Shown here piece by piece: positions 52,876-63,038 of a stretch of 64,000 nucleotides of DNA (position 1 is its first letter; the number at the start of each line of letters is the position of its first letter). The stretch spans positions 1 through 64,000 of the forward strand of contig NZ_VOPL01000007.1 in NCBI RefSeq assembly GCF_007993065.1, read 5' to 3'. This DNA comes from Paracoccus aurantiacus. GTDB taxonomy: Bacteria; Pseudomonadota; Alphaproteobacteria; Rhodobacterales; Rhodobacteraceae. The notes beneath the pieces are model-generated. The model ran no database searches and was not told the origin of the DNA. It was given only the letters and a program-made list of their open reading frames with translations. The translations under genes were made by a program, and so were the position numbers.

Positions 52876-53649
52876 TCAATTCGCCCCGAGCGCGCCCAGA
52901 TGGCGCCGTATCTCGCGCGCGCTGCGCAGGATTTCCTTGGTCACCAGCGCCCTGACCAGGTCGAAGCGATGGCTGGGGACGGGGATCGAGACCGCGTAGA
53001 TCTCGTCCAGATGGCTGCGCATGGCGATGCCGACTGCCGAGATTCCTTCGGTATGTTCGTCGCGGTCGCTTGCGAAGCCGGTCTTGCGAATCTCGGCCAA
53101 TATGCGGCGCAAACCGTCCCAATCGGGCTTTTCGCTGCTGGCGGACCATTCGGCCTCGGCCATCTGCCTTGCCTCGTCGTCGGGAAACAGCGCCAGCGTG
53201 GCACGACCGTTTGCGGTGGTCGTCAGCGGAAAGCGTTCCCCAACTGACGACACCGCGCGCAGCCGATGCGTGCCGGGCACCTGATCGAGAAAGACCATCA
53301 CCCCGTCACGCAGCACAGAGAGATCGGCGGTTTCACCGGTCTTGTCCACGATGTGGGTCAGATAAGGACGGCAGAGCGGCACCGCATCGAACTTCGCCGC
53401 TGCCGCAAGCGATGCGATTTCAGGACCAAGGCGGATTCCGGCATTGCCAATGGTCGTGACCAGCCGCTCTTCCTGCAGGGCCGAGACGATTCGCTGCACC
53501 GTCGAGCGCGCCAGCCCAACGCGTGTTGATATCTGTCCAAGCGAAAGGCCCTCGGGATCGTCACGCAACGCCCGCAGTATAGCGGCCGCGCGACCGATTA
53601 CCTGTATCCCGTTTCGCGGCGACTGATTCGCGCCTTCATCACTTGTCAT
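52876..53649 (-). CDS. IclR-family regulator
   Basis: 257 aa. Winged helix LSLGQISTRVGLARSTVQRI, then the IclR effector domain with AVSSVGERFPLTTTANGRA and GISAVGIAM. IclR proteins control aromatic-acid and related catabolic operons. It is divergent from the cyclase-led operon, with a 229-bp gap that probably holds the operators. Confidence 0.9.
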   Translation of the reverse strand: MTSDEGANQSPRNGIQVIGRAAAILRALRDDPEGLSLGQISTRVGLARSTVQRIVSALQEERLVTTIGNAGIRLGPEIASLAAAAKFDAVPLCRPYLTHIVDKTGETADLSVLRDGVMVFLDQVPGTHRLRAVSSVGERFPLTTTANGRATLALFPDDEARQMAEAEWSASSEKPDWDGLRRILAEIRKTGFASDRDEHTEGISAVGIAMRSHLDEIYAVSIPVPSHRFDLVRALVTKEILRSAREIRRHLGALGAN

Positions 53650-53878
53650 GCGTCCTCGCCTGCTGTGCTATGGGCCATTAGTACATCTCGCGATGTGGAT
53701 ATCCACGTCACTATGCCCACGATGCGATACACTTAACCCTTTTTCGTAAAAATTCCTTTGACCGCAATGCAGGCCATGTGGCCCGCTATACGGGACGGAT
53801 GGGAGGACATCCAGTTCAATCGGTTTACATCACGCTGGGGCGGTTTCGGCGCCTTCAGCGATCAGAGGAGGACTGCTT

Positions 53879-54715
53879 ATGGTCAAGGTTCGCGGCATTG
53901 ATTTCGAGGGAAACACCGACAATTCCATGGGAGTTGAGTTTTACAACCTCAGCCACCGTTTCGGATTTCAGAACCCCAACTGGCCCTATTTCGAAGACAC
54001 CAAGATCGAGCGCATTCATTACATGGCCAAGTCGGGCGTGCTGTCGCAACGCATCACCACGACGATGCATGCCACCACTCATATCGACGCACCGGCCCAT
54101 GTCGTCCAGGGCACGCCCTTCATCGACGAGGTGCCGCTGCCGCATTTCTTCGGCACCGGCATCGTCGTCTCGCTGCCCAAGAAGAAATGGGAATTCATCA
54201 CTGGCGACGACCTGGAAAAGGCCTGCGGCAAGGTCATCCGTAAGGGCGATGTGCTGATCATCAATACTGGCTGGCACAAACAATATGAGGATGGCGATTA
54301 CTTCGCCTATTGCCCCGGTTTCGTGAAATCGGCCGGCGAGTGGATGGTCGAGAAGGGCATCAAGGTCGTCGGTCACGACACCCAGGCCAATGACCATCCG
54401 CTGGCCACCGCCATCGGCCCGCAGCGCAACGGCCCGCTGCTGCCGCACCTGGCCGAGGAATACAAGGAATGGTCGGGCGGCAATGATTGGAAAGACGATT
54501 TCCCTGAATGGGAGCCGGTCCACAACATCCTGTTCAAGAACGGTATCATGGGCATTGAGAATGTCGGCGGCGATCTGGATGCCGTCACCGGCAAACGCTG
54601 CACCTTTGCCTTCTTCCCGTGGAACTGGGATCGCGGTGACGGCTGTATCGTGCGCCTCGTCGCGATGACCAACCCGGACCAGAAATACCGGATCGAGCCG
54701 GGCGAGAAGTTCTGA
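53879..54715 (+). CDS. cyclase-family metal-dependent hydrolase (kynurenine-formamidase-like)
   Basis: 278 aa, with AGAGGAGG before the start. The cyclase motif HATTHIDAPAHVVQG carries the metal-binding H-x3-H-x-D-x3-H set; DHPLATAIGP follows. Members hydrolyse cyclic amides, lactones or formamides, for example in tryptophan and isatin degradation. First gene of the long plus-strand operon. Confidence 0.88.
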   Translation: MVKVRGIDFEGNTDNSMGVEFYNLSHRFGFQNPNWPYFEDTKIERIHYMAKSGVLSQRITTTMHATTHIDAPAHVVQGTPFIDEVPLPHFFGTGIVVSLPKKKWEFITGDDLEKACGKVIRKGDVLIINTGWHKQYEDGDYFAYCPGFVKSAGEWMVEKGIKVVGHDTQANDHPLATAIGPQRNGPLLPHLAEEYKEWSGGNDWKDDFPEWEPVHNILFKNGIMGIENVGGDLDAVTGKRCTFAFFPWNWDRGDGCIVRLVAMTNPDQKYRIEPGEKF

Positions 54716-54789
54716 TCCAGCCGAACGACGCGGGCGGCATGACCGCCGCCCGCATCACGGGTCCGATGCTTTTGGGAGGGGCAGGCGAC

Positions 54790-55740
54790 ATGAAATCTGC
54801 GATCTATTTGACACTGACTGGCCTGATGGTCGTGTCGTCGCCGGCCATCGCGCAGGTCGCCGATACGCCCGAGATCGCCCAGAAAATCCGCGACATGGGC
54901 ACGACGCTCAGCCGCGAGGTTGTCGGTGGCACTCATGAGATCTACGCACCGCTCTATCCTGCCATGCCCATCGCAGGCGTGGAACTGGTCGCCGATCAGG
55001 CCTATGGCGAGGCCGACCGCAACCTTCTCGACATCTACAAGCCTGCCGATGCGGGTGGGACCGCGCCCATTGTCATCTTCGCCCATGGCGGCGGTTTCGT
55101 GCGCGGTGACAAGGCTGAGGTTGCCAATCTCGGCCCCTGGTTCGCCCGGAATGGCGTGGTCTTTCTGGCGATGAACTACCGCCTCGCGCCGGAGGCCAAA
55201 TGGCCCTCTGGCCCGGAGGACATGGCGGCGGCGATCCGTTGGGTGCGCGACAACGCGGAGCTCCATGGCGGCGATCCGCAAAAGATCATCGTCGCGGGCA
55301 ATTCCGCCGGTTCGGCCCATGCGGCGGACTACGCTTTCCGCGAGGATATGCAGGTCGAGGATGACGGGGTGATCGGCGCGATCCTGATCTCGCCGCCGAC
55401 GGCCAACCTGACCGATCACGAGATCGATCCCGAACGCGACGCGCAATATTACGACACCGCCGCCGGCTCGCTGGAGGATATGTCCTATATCCGCCAGCTG
55501 GACGGGCGGGCGCTGCCGGTCATGGTCGCGGTCGGAGAGCTGGATATTCCGCTCGCGCAGGATCAGGCCGGCCAGTTGATTGATGCGCTATACGCCCGAG
55601 ACGGCCACCTGCCGACGACATCGGTCGTGCCCGGCCACAACCACATCTCGATCATTGCGCATATCGGAACCGAGGACACTTCGCTTGGCACCGACATGCT
55701 GGAATTCATCCGCTACGCCGCGCTGTTTCCGACGCAATAG
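54790..55740 (+). CDS. secreted alpha/beta hydrolase (carboxylesterase type)
   Basis: 316 aa from ATG 54790 with GGGAGG upstream and a signal peptide ending SSPAIAQ. Oxyanion FAHGGGFVRGD, nucleophile VAGNSAGSAHAA, a late acid near GELDIP and His in VPGHNH. Hormone-sensitive-lipase-like fold acting in the periplasm, unlike the cytosolic relative on the minus strand. Confidence 0.87.
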   Translation: MKSAIYLTLTGLMVVSSPAIAQVADTPEIAQKIRDMGTTLSREVVGGTHEIYAPLYPAMPIAGVELVADQAYGEADRNLLDIYKPADAGGTAPIVIFAHGGGFVRGDKAEVANLGPWFARNGVVFLAMNYRLAPEAKWPSGPEDMAAAIRWVRDNAELHGGDPQKIIVAGNSAGSAHAADYAFREDMQVEDDGVIGAILISPPTANLTDHEIDPERDAQYYDTAAGSLEDMSYIRQLDGRALPVMVAVGELDIPLAQDQAGQLIDALYARDGHLPTTSVVPGHNHISIIAHIGTEDTSLGTDMLEFIRYAALFPTQ

Positions 55741-55767
55741 CCGGTGGACAGAAGGGGAGAAGACATC

Positions 55768-56297
55768 ATGACCGATCATGGAACAGCGCCAAACCCGGTA
55801 ATGCTCGCGACAATAGCGGCTTTCGCGTTGCTTTCGACGGGTGCTGCGGCACAGGAAAGCGAGCCATCGCAGCAGATCATCGCGCCCGAGGCAGCCGAGG
55901 ACGACATTGTCGTCACGCTGCTTGGCACCGGAACCCCGGACCCGCGCATCGACCGCTTTGGGGCAAGCATTTTGGTCAATGCTGCGGGTCAGAACCTGCT
56001 TTTCGACGCGGGCCGCGGTGCTGTGATCCGGCTGGAACAGATCGGTGTATCGCCCGGCGCGATCGACCAGCTTTTCGTGACGCATTATCACTCCGACCAT
56101 ATCAACGGTTTGGCCGATCTCTGGCTGACCTCGCGACTGCCGCCGCATGGCAACCGGCAGACACCGTTTCCGATGACCGGGCCAACGACGGCCCGCTGTT
56201 GGTTGGCCAGGATCTGATGAATTTCGTGATCAGCGGCGATGGGGTCACCCAGGGCTTTGCTGGCGACCCGACGAAGCCGCGCCGGGAAGGCGAATAG
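55768..56297 (+). pseudogene. MBL-fold metallo-hydrolase, internally deleted and frameshifted
   Basis: The frame starts MTDHGTAPN with a signal peptide and the metallo-beta-lactamase HYHSDH motif (VTHYHSDHINGLADLW). At about 56180 the sequence jumps frame. From 56184 another frame reads NDGPLLVGQDLMNF, the counterpart of YDGPLVVAEDLMRF at the end of the next gene. The first frame stops at 56217 and the second at 56297. About 150-160 residues between are gone, with the remaining metal ligands. Comparison with the intact neighbour makes deletion clear. Confidence 0.75.
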
Positions 56298-56329
56298 ATG
56301 GGCGCTGCACCGGATCAGGAGGAAAGCTG

Positions 56330-57316
56330 ATGACTGGCAATCTGTTGACGAAATCGGCATTGGCCGCCGCATTCGCGCTGTCGACAGCGGTTTCCGCCGG
56401 GGCGCAGCAAGCCGACCAGCCGGTGAAGGAGGCGGCTATCGTGGTCACCACGCTCGGCACCGGGGCGCCGGTTCTCAGCCCGCTGCGGTTCAGCCAGAGC
56501 ACGCTGGTCGAGGCCGGCGCGCATAGGCTGCTGTTCGATGCCGGGCGTGGCGCGGTTGTCAGGCTGGCACAGGCCGGCATTCAACCCTCCAGCGTCGAGC
56601 ATGTCTTCTTTACCCACTATCATTTCGACCACACGATCGGTTTCGACGATTTCTGGCTGAGTTCCTGGCTTCCGGCCGGCGGTGCGCGTAGCGAAGCGCT
56701 GCAAGTCATCGGCCCGACCGGTGCGGCGGATCTGGTCGCGGGGCTGCAATCTGCCTATGCCGACGATATCGCGATCCGCATCGCCGATCAGGATCTGCCG
56801 CAATCGGGCACGGAAATCGAGGTCACCGAATTCACCGAGGACGGCGTGGTCTTCGATCAGGGCGGCGTGACCGTCACCGCCTTCGCGGTCAATCATGGCG
56901 AGCTGATCACGCCGAACTTCGCCTACAAGATCGAATATGACGGCCATTCCGTCGTCATCAGCGGCGACACCCAGAAAGACGACCGCATTATCGAAATGGC
57001 GACGGGTGCCGATCTGTTGCTGCATGAGGTCGGCGCCGCTCGGCCGGAACTGGCCGAACGCCCGCCGATCCAGAAGATCCTCGCGCATCATACGCTGCCC
57101 GAGGAGGCGGGTGAGGTCTTTGCGGCCGCAGCGCCCAGGCTCGCTGCCTATACGCATCTCGTCCTTCTGGGCCGACCCGGCATAGCGCCCTTGTCGGATG
57201 CGGAACTGATCGAGGCGACGCGCGCCACCTATGACGGCCCGCTGGTCGTGGCCGAGGATCTGATGCGGTTCGAGATCGGCGATGCCGGCGTGAATGTCGT
57301 GAAATTCGAGGAATAG
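56330..57316 (+). CDS. secreted MBL-fold metallo-hydrolase
   Basis: 328 aa with a signal peptide (ALSTAVSAGAQ). Metal ligands: FTHYHFDHTIGFDDF, AVNHGE, VVISGDTQKDD and LAHHTLPEEA, the RNase Z/arylsulfatase (AtsA) branch of MBL proteins. Probably hydrolyses an ester or lactone in the periplasm. The broken upstream gene is a paralogue, so this intact copy may cover both roles. Confidence 0.87.
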   Translation: MTGNLLTKSALAAAFALSTAVSAGAQQADQPVKEAAIVVTTLGTGAPVLSPLRFSQSTLVEAGAHRLLFDAGRGAVVRLAQAGIQPSSVEHVFFTHYHFDHTIGFDDFWLSSWLPAGGARSEALQVIGPTGAADLVAGLQSAYADDIAIRIADQDLPQSGTEIEVTEFTEDGVVFDQGGVTVTAFAVNHGELITPNFAYKIEYDGHSVVISGDTQKDDRIIEMATGADLLLHEVGAARPELAERPPIQKILAHHTLPEEAGEVFAAAAPRLAAYTHLVLLGRPGIAPLSDAELIEATRATYDGPLVVAEDLMRFEIGDAGVNVVKFEE

Positions 57317-57340
57317 CAGCTGACTCGAGGAGGAAAAGGC

Positions 57341-57688
57341 ATGCTGATCAAGCGTTTCGAAGATGCAGAACCCTATGAGGCGCCCAATCACTGGGGTGTC
57401 AGCGGCCTGCGTCTGCAAGGGTTCGAAGAGGGCGGCCCCACCAAACAGTGGATCGGCTACAGCCAGTTCCTGCCGGGCGGCGGGGCTGGGCCGGACGCGA
57501 CGCCGGTGGAAAAGCTCTATGTTGTGCTGGAGGGCGAAATGACCCTCGAATGGGACGGCAGAACCGAGGTGCTGCGCGCCATGGACAGCTGCACCATTCC
57601 CGCCGGACAGACCCGACGGATCGAGAACAAATCCAACCATGTCTGCAAGATGCTCGTCGTCATCCCCTATCCGCCGGAGGCCAAGTGA
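57341..57688 (+). CDS. small single-domain cupin
   Basis: 115 aa. A single cupin with VEKLYVVLEGEMTLEWDG and TIPAGQTRRIENKSNHVC. Only part of the usual His/Glu metal set is present, so binding or isomerase roles are as likely as oxidation. Its TGA overlaps the ATG of the SDR. Confidence 0.8.
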   Translation: MLIKRFEDAEPYEAPNHWGVSGLRLQGFEEGGPTKQWIGYSQFLPGGGAGPDATPVEKLYVVLEGEMTLEWDGRTEVLRAMDSCTIPAGQTRRIENKSNHVCKMLVVIPYPPEAK

Positions 57689-58482
57689 TGTCCGTGACCG
57701 ATCCGCTGAAAATGTTCGATGTGAAGGGCAAGGTGGCGCTGATCACCGGCGCTTCGGGTGCCTTTGGTGCCGTGGCCGCGCGGGTGCTGGCCGGGGCCGG
57801 CTGCAAGCTGGTGCTGGCAGCGGGAAGCGCCGATGCCCTGTCCGAAATCGCCACGGAATGCCGCGATGGCGGAGCCGATGTGACCGAAATCAACAGCCGC
57901 CCCGACAGCGAGGACGCCTGTGCTGCGCTGGTTCAGGGCGCGGTCGATGCCTACGGTTCGCTGGACATTCTGGTCGTCGCTTCTGGCATGAACAAGGTCG
58001 CCAAGATCGACGAGATGGCGCCCGAGACCTTCCTGTCGGTGATGGATGCCAATGTGACCCAAAGCTGGCTGCTGGCCCGCGCGGCGACGAAGCAGATGAA
58101 GGCGCAGGCCGCCGGCGGCAAGATCGTGCTGGTCAGTTCGGCCCGCGGGCTGCTGGGACATCCGGCGGGCTATACGGCCTATTGCGCCTCGAAGGCGGCG
58201 GTCGATGGGATCACCAAGGCGCTCGGATGCGAGTTGGGGCCTAGCGGGATCACCGTGAATGCCATTGCACCGACGGTCTTTCGCTCGCCCCTCACCGCCT
58301 GGATGTTCGAGGATACCGACCAGGCCAAGGCAGTGCGTGACGGTTTCCTGACCCGCGTGCCCAAGGGCCGGCTGGGCGAACCCGAAGATCTGGCCGGGCC
58401 GCTTCTGTTCCTGTCCTCTAGGGCCAGCGATTTCTACACCGGGCATATCCTATATGCCGATGGCGGCTATACGGCGGGCTGA
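57688..58482 (+). CDS. short-chain dehydrogenase/reductase (SDR)
   Basis: 264 aa. Cofactor motif ALITGASGAFG, NNAG-equivalent VVASGMNK, catalytic Ser in IVLVSSARG and Tyr-x3-Lys in YTAYCASKAAVDGI, and a C-terminal RLGEPEDLAGPLLFLSS. NAD(P)-dependent oxidation or reduction of a hydroxy/keto intermediate. Coupled to the cupin by ATGA overlap. Confidence 0.92.
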   Translation: MSVTDPLKMFDVKGKVALITGASGAFGAVAARVLAGAGCKLVLAAGSADALSEIATECRDGGADVTEINSRPDSEDACAALVQGAVDAYGSLDILVVASGMNKVAKIDEMAPETFLSVMDANVTQSWLLARAATKQMKAQAAGGKIVLVSSARGLLGHPAGYTAYCASKAAVDGITKALGCELGPSGITVNAIAPTVFRSPLTAWMFEDTDQAKAVRDGFLTRVPKGRLGEPEDLAGPLLFLSSRASDFYTGHILYADGGYTAG

Positions 58483-58486
58483 GGCG

Positions 58487-59413
58487 ATGCAGAAGAACCT
58501 TCAGATCGCTGTGATCGGGGCCGGGCTGATGGGCCACGGCATTGCCCTGACGCTGGCCCGCGCCGGGCAATCTGTGGCCGTCACCGACCCCATGCCCGAG
58601 GCCCGCGCGGCATTGCCGCAGCGCGTCGCGGAAAGCCTGACCCTGATGGGCGAAAACCCGGAACGGATCGCCAGAATCCTCAAGAAGATCGAGATCGTCG
58701 ATACCATCGAGGCCGCCGTGAAGGATGCCTTCGCCGTCTTCGAGGCCGCGCCCGAGAAAATGGCGCTGAAACAGTCGATCTTTGCCGAGATCGAGGCGCA
58801 CGCGCCCGAGACCTGCATTCTGGCCTCGAACACCTCGGTCATGCCGATCACCGAGATCATGTCTGGCCTGCGCCTGAAGGATCGCGCGCTTGGCACCCAT
58901 TGGTGGAACCCACCGCATATGATCCCGCTGGTCGAGGTGATCCGAACCGAATGGACGGATGAGGCCGTAATGCAGGTCATGATGGAGCTGCTGGCCGATG
59001 CCGGAAAGATGCCGGTGCGGGTCGAAAAGGACGTGCCAGGCTTTATCGGCAACCGGCTGCAACACGCGCTTTGGCGCGAGGCGATCAGCCTTGTCGAACG
59101 CGGCATCTGCGACGCGGAGTCCGTCGATACGGTGGTGAAATCCTGCTTTGGCCGGCGGCTCTCGGTGCTGGGGCCGTTGGAAAACGCCGACCTGGTCGGC
59201 ACCGATCTGACGCTGGATATCCATAACACGGTGCTTGCCGATCTGGAAGATCGCGCCGGACCCTCGCCCTATCTGGAGAGGCTGGTGGCGGAGGGCAAGC
59301 TCGGCATGAAGAGCGGCGAGGGCTTTCGCAAATGGACCCCGGAAGACGCGACGGCGACGAAAAACCGCGTCACCACCCATCTGCGCAAGCTTGAGGGAAT
59401 TCTGAAGGAGTGA
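58487..59413 (+). CDS. 3-hydroxyacyl-CoA dehydrogenase family protein
   Basis: 308 aa from ATG 58487. NAD-binding VIGAGLMGHGIALTLARAG; LGTHWWNPPHMIPLVEVI carries the catalytic His; VPGFIGNRLQHALWREA follows. Family members oxidise 3-hydroxyacyl-CoA or related L-gulonate/carnitine-type substrates. It acts after ring cleavage and activation in a beta-oxidation-like step. Four bases after the SDR stop. Confidence 0.9.
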   Translation: MQKNLQIAVIGAGLMGHGIALTLARAGQSVAVTDPMPEARAALPQRVAESLTLMGENPERIARILKKIEIVDTIEAAVKDAFAVFEAAPEKMALKQSIFAEIEAHAPETCILASNTSVMPITEIMSGLRLKDRALGTHWWNPPHMIPLVEVIRTEWTDEAVMQVMMELLADAGKMPVRVEKDVPGFIGNRLQHALWREAISLVERGICDAESVDTVVKSCFGRRLSVLGPLENADLVGTDLTLDIHNTVLADLEDRAGPSPYLERLVAEGKLGMKSGEGFRKWTPEDATATKNRVTTHLRKLEGILKE

Positions 59414-59470
59414 AGGCAAGCAACCGGCGCCAATGCCTGCGCCGCGAAAACTCGAACTGGGGAGGACGAG

Positions 59471-60742
59471 ATGCTGAAGAACCTGGAAAGACGCCATTTT
59501 CTGACCGGAGGCGCCGCCTTGCTGGCCGCGCCCGCGATCCTGCGCGCGACCCGCGCCTATGCGCAGGTGCCGGTGCTGCGCGTGGGCCATGTCAGCCCGG
59601 TGACCGGCCCGCTGGCCGGCTTCGCCGAGGCCGACAACTATATCCTGCAAGCGATTTCGGAACGCTTCGGGCAGGGGATCGAAAACAACGGCAAGGCCTG
59701 GCAGGTCGAGATTGTCTCGAAGGACAGCCAGTCGAACCCGAACCGCGCGGCCGAGGTCGCCTCCGAACTGATCCTTGATGACGAGGTCGACATCATCGTC
59801 GCCGCCTCGACGCCGGACACGGTCAACCCGGTCTCGGATCAGGCGGAACTGAACGAAATCCCCTGTATCACCACCGATTGCCCCTGGCAGCCCTATTTCT
59901 TCGAGCGCGGCGGCGATCCGGCGGGTGGATTTGACTATACATATCATTTCTTCTGGGGGCTGGAGGATGTGATCGTGGCCTTTCTGGCCATGTGGGACGG
60001 CGCCGGCGCGGCGAAGACGGTCGGCGGACTGTTTCCCAACGATGCCGATGGCAATGCCTGGGGCGATGCCGAACTGGGCCTGCCGAAGCCGCTGGCCGAG
60101 GCCGGCTATGCGCTGACCGATCCCGGCCGCTATCAGCCGATGAGTGACGATTTTTCGAACCAGATCAGCGCCTTCAAGGCGGCTGGCTGCGAGATCGTCA
60201 CCGGCAACATGATCCCGCCGGATTTCGCAACCTTCTGGTCGCAGGCGGCGCAGCAGGGGTTCAATCCGAAGATCGTGACCATCGGCAAGGCGCTGCTGTT
60301 TCCCAGCGTGGTCGAGGGGCTGGGCGATCGTGGCATCGGGCTTTCGTCCGAGCTCTGGTGGTCGCCCTCGCATCCCTTCTCTTCCTCGCTGACCGGGATC
60401 AGCTCGGCCGATCTGGCCGCCGGCTATACACAGGCCTCGGGGCGTCCCTGGACCCAGCCCATCGGCTTCAAGCATGCGCTTTTCGAGGTCGTGGCCGATG
60501 TCATTGCCCGCACCGAGGATCTGGAGGATTCGGCGGCGATCCTCGCGGCCATTGCCGGCACCGATCTGGAGACCATTGTCGGCCCGGTAAACTGGTCCAC
60601 TGGGCCGGTCCGAAACGTCACCAAGACCCCGCTGGTCGCCGGACAATGGCAGCGCGAGGGCGACGGCATCGACCTGAAGATCGTGACAAATGCTACCGCG
60701 CCGGACATCCCGGTGACGGGCGAACTGCAATTGCTGGGTTAG
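59471..60742 (+). CDS. ABC transporter substrate-binding protein, branched-chain/aromatic type
   Basis: 423 aa with a Tat-like signal (ERRHFLTGGAALLAAPAIL). LRVGHVSPVTGPLAGFAEADNY and IIVAASTPDTVNPVSDQAE are typical of type-1 periplasmic binding proteins of the Liv family, whose members bind amino acids, urea or aromatic acids. It serves the importer encoded next. Confidence 0.9.
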   Translation: MLKNLERRHFLTGGAALLAAPAILRATRAYAQVPVLRVGHVSPVTGPLAGFAEADNYILQAISERFGQGIENNGKAWQVEIVSKDSQSNPNRAAEVASELILDDEVDIIVAASTPDTVNPVSDQAELNEIPCITTDCPWQPYFFERGGDPAGGFDYTYHFFWGLEDVIVAFLAMWDGAGAAKTVGGLFPNDADGNAWGDAELGLPKPLAEAGYALTDPGRYQPMSDDFSNQISAFKAAGCEIVTGNMIPPDFATFWSQAAQQGFNPKIVTIGKALLFPSVVEGLGDRGIGLSSELWWSPSHPFSSSLTGISSADLAAGYTQASGRPWTQPIGFKHALFEVVADVIARTEDLEDSAAILAAIAGTDLETIVGPVNWSTGPVRNVTKTPLVAGQWQREGDGIDLKIVTNATAPDIPVTGELQLLG

Positions 60743-60746
60743 GGTG

Positions 60747-61467
60747 ATGGCAGCAATCCTGGAGCTTGCGGGCGTTCTGAAGGCCTTCGGCGCGATCACC
60801 GTCGCCGACGACCAGAGCTGGTCGTTGGGGACGGGCGAGGCGCTTGGCGTCATCGGCCCGAACGGTGCGGGCAAGACGACGATGTTCAACCTTGTCACCG
60901 GGACGCTGCCGGTCGATGGCGGCGCGATCCGGCTGGCGGGCGAGGATATCACCGACTGGCCCGCCGCGCGCCGCTGCCGCGCAGGACTCGCACGCAGCTT
61001 TCAGGTGCCGCAGCCATTCGGGGCGATGACGATCTTCGAAAACGCCTTTGTCGCAGCGACGCAGGGCGCGGGCCTTGCGCCTGCAGAGGCCGAAGATCTT
61101 TGCCTCGACGTGCTGGACCGCACGGGCCTTCTGCGCAAGGCAAATACCATGGCTGGCGGGTTGACCCTGCTGGAGCGCAAGCGGCTGGAACTGGCCCGTG
61201 CCATGTGCGCCAAGCCGCGCGTGCTGCTGCTGGACGAGATCGCCGGCGGGCTGACCGATCACGAATGCAAATCGCTGATCGAGACCATCAACGGGCTCCG
61301 CTCGACCGGGATTTCCATCGTCTGGATCGAACATGTCGTCCATGCCCTGCTGGCCGTGGTCGACCGGCTGATTGTCATCGATTTCGGCCGCAAGATCGCC
61401 GAGGGCGAGCCGCGCGCGATTATGGACAGCCGCGAGGTCCGCAAAATCTATCTGGGGATTGAAGCCG

Positions 61468-61475
<8 letters not shown>
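60747..61475 (+). CDS. ABC transporter ATP-binding protein (LivG type)
   Basis: 242 aa. Walker A GPNGAGKTTMFN, the longer LivG-specific Q-loop region, signature-like LTLLERKRLELARAM and Walker B VLLLDEIAGG. The C-terminus has GRKIAEGEPRAIM. Four bases after the binding protein stop; its end overlaps the next ATPase gene by 8 bp. Confidence 0.92.
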
Positions 61476-62172
<697 letters not shown>

Positions 62173-62174
62173 CC

Positions 62175-63038
62175 ATGGACTGGATCAATGCGATCATTCA
62201 GGGGGCCTTGCTGGGCGGGCTTTATGCCATGTTCGCGGCCGGCCTCAGCCTGATCTTCGGGGTCATGCGACTGGTCAATATCGCCCATGGCGATCTGATC
62301 GTGCTGTCGGCCTATGTGGCGCTGACCACCTCGGTCGGGCTGGGGCTAAACCCGCTTCTCGCGCTTGTCATCGTGGTGCCGGTCATGGCCGGCTTTGGCT
62401 ATGCGCTGCAAAGGCTGGTGCTTAACCGGACCATGGGCGACGACCTGCTGCCGCCCTTGCTGGTGACGTTCGGACTGTCGATCATCATCCAGAACGCGCT
62501 GTTGATGGGCTACAGCGCCGATCCGCAGAAACTGCAGGCCGGCCCGATCGAGACGGCATCGGTCAATCTCGGTCCGATCACGCTTGGCGTCATGCCGGTC
62601 ATGGTCTTCGCCATCGCCGTCGCGGTGATCGCCGGGCTGCAATGGATGTTCTACCGCACCGCGCTTGGCCGCGCCTTTCGGGCGACTTCGGACCGGCAGG
62701 ACATCGCGCAGCTGATGGGGTTGAACCGGGCGCATGTCTTCGGCCTTGCCATGGCGCTGTCGCTGGCGGTGACGGCGATTGCGGGGGTGTTTCTGGGCAT
62801 CCGCACCTCCTTCGATCCGGCGGCGGGCGCCTCGCGGCTGATCTTCGGGTTTGAGGCGGTGATCATCGGCGGGCTCGGAAATCTCTGGGGGACGCTCTGG
62901 GGCGGGATCATCCTTGGCGTGGCGCAGACGCTGGGGGCCAAGATCAATCCCGGCTACCAGATCCTTGCCGGGCATATCGTCTTCCTGCTGATCCTCGCCG
63001 TTCGCCCGCGCGGCCTTTTCCCGAGGATGGACGGATGA
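62175..63038 (+). CDS. ABC transporter permease (LivH type)
   Basis: 287 aa, about eight transmembrane helices. IIQGALLGGLYAMFAAGLSL and FGVMRLVNIAHGDLIVL are LivH signatures, and the coupling segment ALGRAFRATSDRQDIAQLMG follows. Its stop overlaps the next ATG (ATGA). Confidence 0.93.
   Translation: MDWINAIIQGALLGGLYAMFAAGLSLIFGVMRLVNIAHGDLIVLSAYVALTTSVGLGLNPLLALVIVVPVMAGFGYALQRLVLNRTMGDDLLPPLLVTFGLSIIIQNALLMGYSADPQKLQAGPIETASVNLGPITLGVMPVMVFAIAVAVIAGLQWMFYRTALGRAFRATSDRQDIAQLMGLNRAHVFGLAMALSLAVTAIAGVFLGIRTSFDPAAGASRLIFGFEAVIIGGLGNLWGTLWGGIILGVAQTLGAKINPGYQILAGHIVFLLILAVRPRGLFPRMDG

Noticed and set aside
58418..60952. 844-codon minus-strand frame opposite dehydrogenase and ABC genes
   Set aside because: It mirrors well-identified plus-strand proteins, has no family or ribosome-binding site and results from GC-rich third positions.
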